A stretch of DNA of 64,000 nucleotides from Amyloporia xantha. Taxonomy: Eukaryota; Basidiomycota; Agaricomycetes; Polyporales; Adustoporiaceae. The notes below the pieces were generated by a model that saw only the letters and a list, made by a program, of their open reading frames with translations, was not told the DNA's origin and searched no databases. This document shows, piece by piece, positions 10,712 through 23,407 of the stretch. The stretch covers positions 124,001 to 188,000 of the forward strand of contig JAYKKR010000010.1 of assembly GCA_036971615.1 (NCBI GenBank). The letters run 5' to 3'. A program made the translations under genes and the position numbers. Numbering within the stretch: the first letter of the stretch is position 1; every line of letters begins with the position of its first letter.

Positions 10712-11778
10712 TCAGTTCACCTGGGGACCCCATAGGTCCTCCAACCTGATAGGAGACATGAGCTGCAGCACCTATGCAGTGCTTATGAAGATGACATACC
10801 ATCCGTCTGGGTCCGTCGCTTGCCGCATCTGGACGGTCAGAGTGCCCTCGTTGAGATCTGCAAGCTGCGTGAAGGCAGCTTTGGTGAGGTCGACATGCTT
10901 CGAGCCTGGGGCGCAGCCGGCACAGGAGTCAACCACGCGGACGAACACACATTTTTTCGGAGAATTGCAAACTGTGTGAGTCATTTAAATTGAATTGGTC
11001 AACATATTATAAATGAGCTGCGGATTGACATACGTTCAAGAAATTTGAAACATTTCGGACGGTCTGTCCAGCCTTGCAAAGTTAGAGCGCACGCAAATGA
11101 CTCGTCCTGAAATGACTGATAAATGCGACATCCCAACAGGGAAACGACACGGTACATACCGTAGGTGCCCATGCAGGGTTGGACCAACAGCTTGGGTTGA
11201 GCAAATCTTGGCCCGTGTACCTGCAGATGCGCGTGGTTAAATTACGTGGGCGTTCCGAGTGTAAATCATCCACACCATGTGATGGTGACGGGTTCGGGAC
11301 TGCCGATAGCCTTGATGGTGTCTATAACTGACTTCACGGAACCAAGGAGACCGCTTGCGGTGTTGGCTACATTTTTGGCAGCAGAGCTCGCGTCAGATGT
11401 CTTCGCGTTAGAGGCCTTTGCTTTGGAGGTCTTCGCTTTGGAGGTCTTGGCTTTTGACTTGGTACTCTTCTTGGCTGTGGACTTCTTGCTAGATCTTTTT
11501 CCATGCTTATGAGTCTTACTTTTGGTCTGCGCCTCTTCGTCTGAATGCTCGTCGATCAGAGACCGAGAATACTTGTACTGCAGGTTCGTGACGTTGATAG
11601 TTTGCCAGCCGTCTCTAGGGTCGAATTGATAACTATCGCTGAGCGAATGCGCGGTGCTGTATCTTTTCTCGAGACTGCTTTGAAAGGCGCTGATGTCCGC
11701 AGCCCCTACACCAGACCAGAATGGCGCCAGTACAGATATCACCAGGAGAACAGTAGAAACAAAGGAAAGGCGGAACAT
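10712..11778 (-). CDS. Secreted double-psi beta-barrel (RlpA/expansin-like) protein with Lys-rich linker
   Basis: The start at 11778 gives a clear signal peptide (MFRLSFVSTVLLVISVLAPF, then WSGVGAAD). After it come DPRDGWQTINVTNLQYKYS and an acidic patch, then a Lys/Ser/Ala/Thr repeat region, then a C-terminal double-psi barrel: ITWYTGQDLLNPSCW, CALTLQGW, CNSPKKCVFVRVVDSCAGC and HVDLTKAAFTQLADL. Splicing joins ACATG to GTACACGG to give TWYTG. The last exon (10712-10745), reached through a 54-nt intron at 10746-10799, adds WLEDLWGPQVN, the usual tryptophan-rich ending. Related barwin/expansin-like barrels loosen or bind wall polysaccharide; one group inhibits papain-like proteases, so the role here is open. 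Five Cys near VVDSCAGC suggest disulfides. It is head to head with the PLP enzyme. An in-frame ATG at 12150 was rejected because it would bury the signal peptide. Confidence 0.85.
11405..11457 (-). repeat. 15-bp tandem repeat coding for KTSKA units
   Basis: Three to four imperfect copies of a 15-bp unit (gctttggaggtcttc on the plus strand) encode the repeated Lys-Thr-Ser-Lys-Ala linker of the secreted barrel protein. The 15-bp period keeps frame, so copy number can vary without breaking the gene. Confidence 0.75.
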
Positions 11779-12115
11779 TTCCGGGGAAGACTTAAGATGC
11801 AGAGGATACAACGGTGAACGGTTTTTACGGTAAAGACAGGCCTGCCTGAGGGCGTGAGGTATTCGCTTGAGAATGCAGAATGTTGTGCGTGGTGGTAGGA
11901 AAGGATAAGTGCGCTCTGAATTCAACATGACAGACGCGCTTTGGGAATATGCCATCACGTGCCTGTGTCGATCGCAGTCACGGCAAGGATTTGCGCGTCT
12001 GATCATGCGTTCTGTCGTCAACTTCAAGTCATTTGTCCTCGTTCCCAGCTGCATGCGCAGGACATAAAATCCTACAAGTACTCCAGCATCATCAAAGCCA
12101 TATATCTCGCAAATC
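11779..12115. promoter_or_regulatory. Head-to-head promoter interval
   Basis: This 337-bp interval lies between the starts of the secreted barrel protein (leftward) and the PLP enzyme (rightward). I find no clear TATA box or binding site that I can name. Confidence 0.45.
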
Positions 12116-14100
<1,985 letters not shown>

Positions 14101-14657
14101 CAATGTGTATATCTACGTTCGGCAGATCGTGATTGTAGCAATACGTGTCGGAAGGTCAGTAGAATCGCTTTGCCTGCAGGGAGATAACTTATCATCTCGT
14201 GCAGGCACCTTGAATTGATTTAGGTGCAGATGTTGTATAAGTACCGTTGACTATCTATCCACTGTTATGAATACTACAATGAATGTCACGAGCCTGACTA
14301 AACGTATACTTAGTCGTCTACGGCGGCACAATGAGAACCGACGCCGGGTGTGAGTAAACAAGAATACAAGACGATATGGAAAAAACGTGTGGAAAAATGA
14401 CGAAGTCAAAATAGACCTCTTCTCCGAACAACATAGCAGGCGATTCTCACAATGTCTTGCATTGACTGTGATGAACATTGAGCTGGGACTTTGACGTCAG
14501 TACCCGTCGTTCTAAAAGTACATATGAAATTGGGGTGTGATCATCATCAGTGTCTCAGATCTTCGTCGTAGGTCCTGGCTTAGATCAACCTGACCAAACG
14601 CCGCCCGTTACGTACGCCAGGAACATGCGTATATATAAACTGTCAAATCAAGAGCTT
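14101..14657. other. Tail-to-tail intergenic stretch
   Basis: 557 bp between converging 3' ends. It must hold both 3' UTRs; open frames inside are short and without recognisable content. Confidence 0.5.
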
Positions 14658-16138
14658 CTACCTCTTCTTGCCCTTGTAGAATTCCAGGAAAGCGATCTTG
14701 TCTTCCCAGCCTAATCCTACTCGCTTCATTTTGCCGATTTGCGCGATCAGGGCCGCGCATGCCTCTGTCAGCACCTCGGCGTCCTGGCCGCCGGTGAGGA
14801 ACTCGCTCGCGAGGAAAGAGCCGGAGCTCGGAGATTCGGCGGGCGAGAGAAGACGTATGGTCAGCGCAGGCGGGACCAGAGACGTCATAACAGTGAAGAC
14901 ATGTGGCAGCGGATTCAGGACGTTCGATGGTATTGGGTGGGTCAGTGTTGGGCACAATGCCGTTGGAGGGTCGTAGCTGTAGAAAACAAGCGAGAGCGTA
15001 GCGGTTAAGAATCTGTGCAGCCCATCCAGCTACGGTTGTACTGACCGCACACACATAACAAACACCTTGAATTTGGTGACAGGTACGCTCACATCACGGA
15101 AGAGTTCCGCAAACCGGAGCAGGCCTCGACCGTTACTTGTCGTGCATTCAGGGAATACGACGACCGGCCTATCTGCTTTGCTCCTGATATCTTCCAAAGA
15201 CTGAACATCCGTAGCCACCGAGCTGAGATGAAGAGCAGCAGGAACGTGACCGGTCGCTTTGAGCATCGAGACCAATGAAACTTGACGAAAGCCAAGGATG
15301 GGCGTCCGGACCGTCGGAGTGCGGGCAGCTGGGGAGGAGAGCGCTGCAGAGCCCGTGCCCGTTCGTCGTCCAGGAGTGCGCGTTGCCAGTGAGGCAGGTG
15401 AGGCAAAATTTTGCTTGAGGTCATTAGAGGAATATACGGGCAAGACATATATTGGATTGAACCTGAAGTGCTGTTAGTGAACGCGTCGAAAAATGCGAAA
15501 CGACAAGATGGTAGCGTACCGGAATGCTAGCCATAAAATCTCAATAGTCGAAGCCCAGTTGGAAACAATCACGTCACCCGCACTTGGCTTCCACTTCTGA
15601 TCTGTTTTTGCGCCCTTCCTGCTCAACATATGTGAGTTAAGCATAGCGCTTCATGCGTGGCACTAACCCTCTTTTTCGCGTGACTACCTCGACCGGAATC
15701 CAAGGCAGACCGATCAGGAGTAGAATTAGTCGTGAAATAAGAGCGGTAAACATATGCGTCACCACTCGATGCACAGGCGGTACTGGTTTCTGTTCCTGTG
15801 AGCTTTGCGAAATAATACAAACAGTTGTTACTCACCAGCACTTGGCAAACATTGTCAACTAACAGCACGTAGAGGATCCCGAGAAGTGACACGACTAGCA
15901 TTCGTACAAATCCCAAGGCATAGCTAAATGGAAGTGTTACATTCACCAGTGTCTCGGACCCAGTTGGGGGCACCGGTCTCAAGAATGGCTTGCGAAACAT
16001 AAGACAGAAGTTTTACGACAGAAGAATACTAGATGCACACCTGGATTCCAGTCCCAGGATCCTGTTAACTGCGTTATGAGCTTATACTTTTCAAAGAAGG
16101 AGTAAATGGCGCACCCGAAAGGCTGAAAACTTCTCCAT
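14658..16138 (-). CDS. PlsC-type acyltransferase (LPAAT/Vps66-like) with unusual motif I
   Basis: Membrane glycerolipid acyltransferase-like protein of about 400 residues. Exon 1 gives MEKFSAFR; a 21-nt exon (16041-16061) adds DPGTGIQ; then PFLRPVPPTGSETLV leads to a hydrophobic segment (LGFVRMLVVSLLGILYVLLV). The motif III signature FPECTTSNGRG is strong, placing it with LPAAT/LPCAT enzymes. The usual motif I H-x4-D is not seen at the expected place; instead the sequence reads VSNWASTIEILWLAF, as in the fungal Vps66-type branch as far as I recall. A Ser/Pro/Thr-rich insert follows VLPVYSSNDL. The C-terminus ends KIAFLEFYKGKKR, a basic ER-type tail. Without the His it may be non-catalytic or use altered chemistry. 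It diverges from the TVP38 gene. Confidence 0.82.
16041..16061 (-). other. 21-nt internal exon of the acyltransferase gene
   Basis: Flanked by AACAG and GTGTGC, this exon encodes DPGTGIQ in frame between MEKFSAFR and PFLRPVPP. Both neighbouring introns are about 50 nt. Confidence 0.8.
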
Positions 16139-16342
16139 CCTTTCTCCACGAGTAGTGTAGAGTGACTGCGAGGTCGGTTACAAGACCGCGCACTGGCGGT
16201 CATGGGCGCTTGCATACCTCAACATAGAGATCAGGAATGAGGTCAGAGTGTGACCGGTGTGAGGCTGTCCGCAGCTTTCTCAACTACTGTGCACCTCTCG
16301 TAGTCCTCCAGCATTCCTCCAGGGTGGACGACATAGAAAGGC

Positions 16343-17587
16343 ATGGCAGCTCTGACCAACAGCATAGCCAGAGGTTTCGCTCTGGTCAAGCATCTCGGCA
16401 GAGCTACGCTCCGGCGGTACCAGAAGCTCAATACGCACAGTAAAGCGAGTCCCGCAGCGTTCACTCGTATATGCTTCTCTGACGGTCATTCCGTGAATCC
16501 GGCTAGCTAGCTCATCCTCTTGGGTACAATATGCCTCTATGCCACGCTTGCTTCTATCTTCATCATCGTCGGACCCGCCAACATAAGTCAGAAGCTGTAT
16601 AATCTGGCACAGAATATCAGCCATCGGCCGTACGGATGGTTGATGCTCGGAGGAGCCATGAGTACGTCTCCGTGCCAGTATCATGACAGCTTTTGAGTCA
16701 ATGTGATATCAATGCCTTCTGCTGTTACAGCGATCATCTCGTTTCCACCGTGCATCGGCCATACAACACTCGTTATAGTCTGCGGCTATGCTTATGGAAT
16801 GAAAGGATTCCCTCTCGCAGCAGGCGGGTCGCTATTCGGTTCCGCTATAGCTTTCGTGGTATTGCGCCTTCTCTTTAGCAGAAGACTCCGGCAGTGGTCA
16901 ACATCCAATGAGAAGTGGCAAGCCCTAGAGACCGTCGTTGTATGCAGACATCAATAACCCATGATGTCCACCACTGAACGGATTCTTGTAGGCTGCTAAA
17001 GGTCTCCCCTTGATCACGCTCGTGCGTGCATCGCCGTTTCCGCCATGGGTATATTCGAACGCACTGTTCGCTGTGAGTCTGAGTTCGTAACGCAAACATC
17101 CATATCCAATGACATTCCGTTAGTCTATCGAGGCAGTCTCCCTCTGGCAATTCATACTTGCCACCTTCATCGTGTTTCCGAAGGTTGCATTATTCGTCTT
17201 TATTGGGTCACGTCTAGCATCCTTGTCTGACGGCGAACAGCGAAGTCATATGGATACAGGTAGGCTGGACTGTAATCCGGTCGAACGTCCTCATTGATTG
17301 CTGGTCACTCAGCGACGAAGATTCTGAATACAGTAGCATCTGTCGGGGGACTTCTTGTCTCTATAACAGCGGGCATGTATGTTGAATCAAACCTCGATTC
17401 CTTCGAACATTTGGGTGCTGACACATAGGTCAGTATTATCTATCGTGCTATGCAGACAGAGATTCGCCGCTTGCAAGGCATACCTCCTGAGATCGACGAA
17501 TTGGCAGCAGAAGCTTTAGAAGAGGCGGAGGAAGGAGCGCCGCTGCTGGGGAATTATTCCGAGAGTAACCCTCGACCTACTTCTTGA
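16343..17587 (+). CDS. TVP38/TMEM64 family membrane protein (5' model uncertain)
   Basis: Polytopic Golgi/ER protein of the TVP38/TMEM64 (VTT domain) family, linked in yeast to Tlg2 vesicles and in animals to lipid scrambling. Membrane segments include LILLGTICLYATLASIFIIV, the conserved FPPCIGHTTLVIVCGYAYG, and then LVRASPFPPWVYSNALFA, the family's key P-P-W loop, followed by FIVFPKVALFVFIGSRLASL. The cytosolic tail is acidic and ends NPRPTS. Exons from 16511 onward join cleanly through 48-70 nt introns. The 5' end is a problem: the likely N-terminus (MAALTNSIARGFALVKHLG at 16343) meets an in-frame TAG at 16508, and the good donor GTATAT at about 16473 leaves the frame off by one when joined to acceptor CTAG at 16510. 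A one-base error or a different first exon would solve it. Confidence 0.72.
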
Positions 17588-17757
17588 TTGTCGCGATCCA
17601 TAGAGTCATTGTAGCACAACGCCTAATCTTATACTTTAGGTATTATATGCCTAGTCCATATGTTGGTGCGACTGTAAAGTCAATTGGGAAAAATGGCCTT
17701 TCAGTAGCTCACGTCTCTACACAGTTCTCATAACGCAAGGAGGGCGGGACTATGGTA

Positions 17758-19079
17758 TCAGTAATAATGCAGGAAGAGCAAGGACAGGCTAGCTCCAATC
17801 AGGAAGAGAAGTATCCATTTTCTACTGTCTCTGGCCCTTCGTCTGGCCTCCTTCAATTGCACGTTCCCCCTCTCCACCGTCGCTGCCGTCGCTATCGCAT
17901 CCTCATAGAGTTGCTCCGTCTGCTCCGTCTGCCTCGTGAGATGAGTGACGAGCTCCATTTGTAGGGTGCTAATCTCCATCAAACGCGATTCCGCCTGATG
18001 CACGGACGCTAGCGTATCCTGCACAGACTGTAGGATATTGGCGTTTTCGGTTTCAAACTGCATAATTTGAGATGCAGTCAGCTCGATCTCATCTTCGTCA
18101 GTCTCGTCTAGGAAATCGTCTGGGGGAGATGACGTGGGCTTCAAGGTCGCCGTGGAGGTTCCAGGGTCGTTCGACTGTGAACCGATCGTAGAAGCGAAGC
18201 TCGACGCTAAATTGGACGCTCCCCCCAGCCAGCTACCACTGGACGTCGACTCTGCAGGCGAGGGAAGTGACTCTGACATGTCCATGTACATTGCCTCCCG
18301 CGCAGCACCCGAACCCAGCGTCCGTGTGCGCTCCAATTGCCGTTTCATGCGCTCCTCTTGCATCTCCTTCAAACTCTGGCTGGCGTCAGTGAGCCGCCGA
18401 CTGAGATACCACGTTATACCAGCGTGGTGCGCAGCAATGAAGTCGGACGCTGCTGTCGACTCGTCTTGCCGGAGCCGCGCAGGCAGCAGTCTTGTGAGAG
18501 GATTCTTGCGACTTGCGGCAAGTTCTGAGCGGCCTGGTTGGCAATGAAGAGCATTGGCACAGTGTAGAGAGGACGTGCATTAGAGCGGGAGAACCATTCC
18601 TCACGTTTCTCCACAGCTTCCAACTCGTTAACCCGTTCCGCACAGCGGGACAGGATGACTCTGGCCTGCAAGTCAATCTGGTTCCGCTCTTCGTTTGTAA
18701 GATACCGAATATTGGCCCATGATTGATCCAAAGACCCTAGGTCAATGGTTCGCGATGGCTGCCGTGATGGCGGTGAATGGCGGGCGTCAACATTTAGGTA
18801 TGGTTTCCGTATGGCGGACAGCATCCGGGTCAAGGTATTGATATGGTTTAGCTGAAGCACGCCAGTATTAAGCTCGTAAACAGTATCAAAGACGCAGGGG
18901 CATCCACGTACAATAACATAGGCCTCTGCTATATACTCCTTGCTGAGAAGGTTCTGACCTTCACGCTGGCCGTCTGCAGCACGCTTTAACGTGATCTTGC
19001 GTCGCTTCGCCTCTGGTAAGCCATTCTGCTTTTCCTTCAGAACTTGACGAAACTCAGATGTGCGGGACGTTGCTGGCAT
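17758..19079 (-). CDS. UFE1: ER SNARE, syntaxin 18/Ufe1 type
   Basis: Qa-SNARE for retrograde Golgi-to-ER fusion and ER self-fusion. Two exons joined by a 71-nt intron (18534-18604) give about 415 residues. The N-terminus TSEFRQVLKEKQNGLPEAKR matches the Stx18/Ufe1 N-domain, followed by helices around RYLTNEERNQIDLQARVIL and SELAASRKNPLTRLLPARL. The SNARE helix runs from TASQIMQFETENANILQS to LVTHLTRQTEQTEQLYED, with the central Gln (Q layer) in the HLTRQTEQ region. A single C-terminal anchor, WILLFLIGASLSLLFLHYY, ends the protein, as expected for a tail-anchored SNARE. A Ser/Thr/Pro-rich loop separates the N-domain from the SNARE motif. It converges with the TVP38 gene. The assignment to Ufe1 rather than another syntaxin rests on the N-domain and length. 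Confidence 0.88.
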
Positions 19080-19649
19080 TCGTGTAGACGGTAGAAAGAC
19101 AGTTGTGGAGAGCCAAATAGTCAGTATGCAAGTCGTTGCAACGCACTGTTATTATGAAGAGCAGGGAGCGCTGGTGCGTGCATCATTCGCGATCCAAGAT
19201 CGGGGCTGCACGTGCCATGGCAACGACTGTATAAAATGGCGGCCTTGTTTTCAGCGACTCCTTATTCGTTCACCACAGGAATGCCCTACGCCTCCGCGAG
19301 ACCGTCATACCTTGTGCAGAGGCCTATTCATTGTGGGATATTGATCGTCCTTGTTTGAGGCGGGTCGTGTTCTTTCATACCACCGCTTGCCATAGTTTGT
19401 GACATACAAATCCTCGTTTACTGTGTATACTTTACGTATGGATCTACACAATGACATCCTGTTGCGAAACATTGTCCCATTTCCTGCTTGAAGTAAACCA
19501 TTTGGCACTCGAATTCGGGTTGTCAGCATTGCGCACACAAGCCTACCTTGGTAGAGAGCATCAACTATAGATGTGTGCGTGCATAAATGCAGAGATCGTT
19601 CCGTTTCACTACATCATCCAACAGAGGCTAAGTCCAAACAGCCAATCAG
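19080..19649. other. Gene-free stretch upstream of the syntaxin gene
   Basis: 570 bp between the ALG8 stop and the syntaxin start, both on the minus strand. It should carry the syntaxin promoter and the ALG8 3' UTR. I see no further gene. Confidence 0.5.
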
Positions 19650-21965
19650 TTAATATTGGCCCTTCATGTATATGACAGACAGCCGCAGAAAAGCCCACAC
19701 CAGCCCAATGGCACAATACACACTGGTCAACATCAACGGTAAGAACTCTAGCGCTGATGTCCCTCCGGTGACGACAGGGAACAATGTTATGAACAATTGG
19801 AGGAGAACGAAGCCTGCGAGGTAGATTTTCTCAACGCTATCGATGATGACGAACGGCAGAGAACGAGGGAATCTACAGCAAATACCAGGGGTGAGCTACA
19901 GATTCGATGCTGAATAGGACTTCAGCCGTGCTTACTCGTACACGCGCCGATGAAGAGGCGTAAAGACGAAGGCGGCCCAGAGGACAGAATAGACCACCTT
20001 GACGAGCGACTCTGTAATTGGATAAGAAACCTACACCATTCGTACCAGAACGTCTCATCAACTGACCTGCGGGGGTGAATAGCAGCGGAAACAAGGAAAA
20101 TATCCCCGCGACAGAAGCTAGCATAAAAGTCCTGAAGTACGCGTGGTTTTCAGCTGCCAACAAACTATCCGATCGACGAAAGAGTTCAGCGCTCAATTTT
20201 ATCGGCATCATACATCAAACAAACACACCTCAGTGGAACTAGCACGAGCAGAATTGCTTTCTCGTGTACGTGCCAGCCAAACATGAAGGACGCGTATCCA
20301 CAGAGTGTCAGCGCTGTGAGGAACGACTTGTACGTTGGCGCTCTCCATAGCTTGACAAGATAAATCTGGGAAACCCGCGCATTAGCACAAGATGAGAGAC
20401 GATTGAAAACAGTCACTCACAGTTTGGAATGCAATTGTGGCGATGAATGTGTGAATGGGTTTTACATTCGGTATCACAGCAAACACTGTGTCACCGACCA
20501 GGCCACGCGACGTCGAGGCTACACCGGAGGCGTTAACAGACATGCTTTGAAGCTGGCCACCTCTAGCAACTAACGATGAAACTGTGTCAGCCCTCCCCAA
20601 ACTTCCCGGACAGCCCGCTTTGGATATCCAGACGCACATTTCAACAGCACCCTGTCTGCTGCCGTGACCAATGCCCACGCATTCGGTGCCCAATACGCGT
20701 GGTTTAGCCCTCGTGTGAAGGGGAACAGTCTGCTCAGAAGCTGAGGAAGCTGGCCCATGAGGAGAAATGGCCCGAGCGAGACCAGGAAGACGAGGATGAC
20801 GGCGTTCGCGAGGGAAACAAACCGTGTCGGGAGTAGAGCACCAGATGGGGAGAAGCAGAACGAGCGTAGGAGGTAGATGAAATAAGCTGGCTGTCAATCA
20901 TAAGGAGATTTACGCAGTGACGGCAGTTAAATATACGCCGACAGATATCTCAACGAATGACATACAGCAAGATACATGTATATGTGCTTGAAGTTCAGGA
21001 GAACAGCAAAGAGAAAGCCGCTCGCCAATTTGTTGTCCTAATGAAGACAGGGTGAGCTCCACAAGGATAAAAAGATGTAAAGTCACGGCCTCACATTGCG
21101 AGCCATGAGAATGGACCACAGAAGAATCCCGAACATAAACCCATTGTACTGAAAGTGAATGTGGTCGATTATGAGGAAGCCAGGGTGAAGGAACAGAGAC
21201 GCTGAGATGATTCTCTGAGTGGATGGGTCAGTTGCTCCCCGAATGAACCTAGTCAATCCTTAGCGGGATTCATGAGAACATTCAATGTCGAAAGTAAGCA
21301 CCTCAGAAGAGCCGCTCCCAGCACGAGCTCCGTAAATATCACTGTGGTGCGCTGATACGCAACAACCGACCACGCGTCGTAGTTAAGGTTGTTGAGGTCG
21401 ACAATCCGGGAATCAATGAAGTATGCCGGGATGGACATGATCTTCTCAAAGTACGCGAAGAAAGGCGGATAGTCCAGCGCTGTGTGTGCAATTCTGAGTA
21501 TTATGAATTTGCTTTCCAAATAGCTGAGGAAGCCGTACTCCATTCTGACGTAGTCTAAACGAAAGCCCATGATGAAGGATCCTACTTATAAACACAGGCG
21601 AACATACATCGTAGTACCACTTTGACATTGGTAAGGAATGCATGATGGCCAGCCAGTTCCGATGAACTTCAAAGTCTGTAGACCGGCTGCACGGCAATGC
21701 GAGCACCATTTGGCGTCTCGTCAAATTAGTATATGTGAAAAGGACATGCAACATACTAAGCGGGAAAGAGCAGGAGCTTCAAGCATGTCGACGCCACTAA
21801 AATGTCCCATTCTGCTGGCTGAATGTGTAACCAAGAAGTCCACGGTGAATTCTGTGGTCCCGACTTGCTCTCTTCGTGTTCTGGGATGGGTTCTGGGTGA
21901 GTTGTTTCACCGTCAGGGAGTCGGAACGAAGGCGAGGAAGGCGTCGACACTCGTGTCCGTTGCAT
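19650..21965 (-). CDS. ALG8: Dolichyl-P-Glc alpha-1,3-glucosyltransferase Alg8
   Basis: Alg8 adds the second glucose to the lipid-linked Glc1Man9GlcNAc2 oligosaccharide in the ER lumen. The start at 21965 gives a polar N-terminal tail, then a membrane segment ([18 protein letters not shown]) and the ALG6/ALG8 signature [18 protein letters not shown] with catalytic-loop Asp, WYYD, then [18 protein letters not shown]. Splicing restores all of these (TA|C of AYRS, A|CG of WTLD). Further on are [33 protein letters not shown] and [17 protein letters not shown], the conserved HVHEKA loop. The C-terminus is hydrophobic and ends [18 protein letters not shown] with ITHSLP-like sequence and [10 protein letters not shown] points to Alg8 rather than Alg6. 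About 560 residues in about nine exons. It is head to head with VMA21 over 290 bp. Confidence 0.92.
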
Positions 21966-22255
21966 ACTAGGTTTTTCAGCAGGTATATTGGCTTGTTGGT
22001 ATATTCCAGGGTACAGCCAAGATCAGAGAGAGGTAGAGAGGGTCCAAGACATGTACCCAAATCACAATGGTGTAGAGTCGTGGCACAGCTACTCGTTCCA
22101 CAGTCGATCGTATTCTATCTCCGCGAACATGGTCGTTTCACAATGAGCGTTACTGCAGCGACTCCTACATTGCCATGTACACTCGGAGTACTGACTCAGT
22201 ATACTCATCTCATACATTCGCTACAACCAACCAGCTCTCTTTCCGTTGCTAGACA

Positions 22256-22649
22256 ATGAGCGAACAAGTCGCTGTCAACAAAATGACGGAGCAGACGGTT
22301 CAGCAGGGGTGTGTATGCCATGCTCATTCATTCGGCCTATAATTGACTGGTCCTCAGTGGCGTCCTGGTGAAGCTCCTCATATTTAGTGCTGCTCTTGCT
22401 ATTGCGCCTATTGCCTCTTACTTTCTCTCCAAGAATTATATCTGGGATGGTGCGTGGGTTCAACTCTCTGTGCGCATTGACTCTTCTGATCCCTCGTTAG
22501 GTAACACCACCCTCGCTGCCATCACCGCTATCGTCGCAGCGAATACAGTTTTAGTTGCGTTTGTTATAGTTTCGATTCGTGAGGAGAACAAGGGGTCATC
22601 AGGGCCCTCACCTCCACCAAAAGTAACCGAGACCAAAAAGGACCGCTAA
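22256..22649 (+). CDS. VMA21: V-ATPase assembly factor Vma21
   Basis: Small ER membrane protein that helps assemble the V0 sector of the vacuolar H+-ATPase and escorts it to the Golgi. Three exons give about 97 residues, the usual size. After MSEQVAVNKMTEQTVQQGG come two hydrophobic segments: VLVKLLIFSAALAIAPIAS and, after SKNYIWDGNTTLAAITA, a second one with VLVAFVIVSIREE. The YIWDGNTT loop between them is the family hallmark and is created across a 58-nt intron (donor GTGCGT, acceptor GTTAG). The tail ends VTETKKDR; the KKxx-like Lys-Lys near the end fits ER retrieval, though the exact spacing differs from a classic KKxx. The start at 22256 is the only one in frame. Confidence 0.93.
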
Positions 22650-23407
22650 ACGTTTGCCAACACGACTTGAGCGAAACATTCCGGGCTTGCAGAGTCATGG
22701 TTCGTATCGCTTTCATCTTCTATACCTGCGACAATATTGAACCAGTGTCATTGCGCTATCCAGGCTATCATCCATTTCGCTATCGTCCTCCAAGACACCC
22801 TGATTACATGTCGGAGGCAGCTTTACCACGTCAGGGTCAACGGATATCCGAGACATGACGGAGTCCGAGCACTCTGCAGACGCGTGAGATGGAGCGCGAC
22901 TTCATAAAAAGAACAGATTCGGTCATGTATTTAGCTACTCAATTCAAATTTATCCGTAGTCTCATGGATGTTACCACCACGTAATCTGCGATTCTCTGAA
23001 CTGATGATCTGCAACTCACTTCTTGTTCTACGACTTGTCAAAACGGCTCTGGCTGGACGTGAGGTACACAACCGCGGATTTTGCATTATGTCGACGTTTC
23101 ACTTTACCTTTACCTGAAATTATGTACAACGCAGTCCTGTCGACCGAGACTCTGACTTTCCTGAACACCACATGCATAGCAATACACACTTTATACGGAT
23201 TGAGTTATCCCTCAAGGAAATGCGATAACAGAGATGCATTAAGGATACTAGAACATGGTAAGAGTACAGTTTGTGGTATGCATGCTAATGATGACAGATC
23301 TAGATGGAGATAGACACATTACAGAGATGTGACGAAACGGCAGCGTCGACGATATGATAACATGATGTGAGACAATAAAATATAGTATTCCAACCATCGT
23401 GAACCAT
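22650..23407. other. Tail-to-tail intergenic stretch
   Basis: 758 bp between the VMA21 stop and the RNR2 stop. Only short, unrecognised open frames. It probably holds 3' UTRs. Confidence 0.5.
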
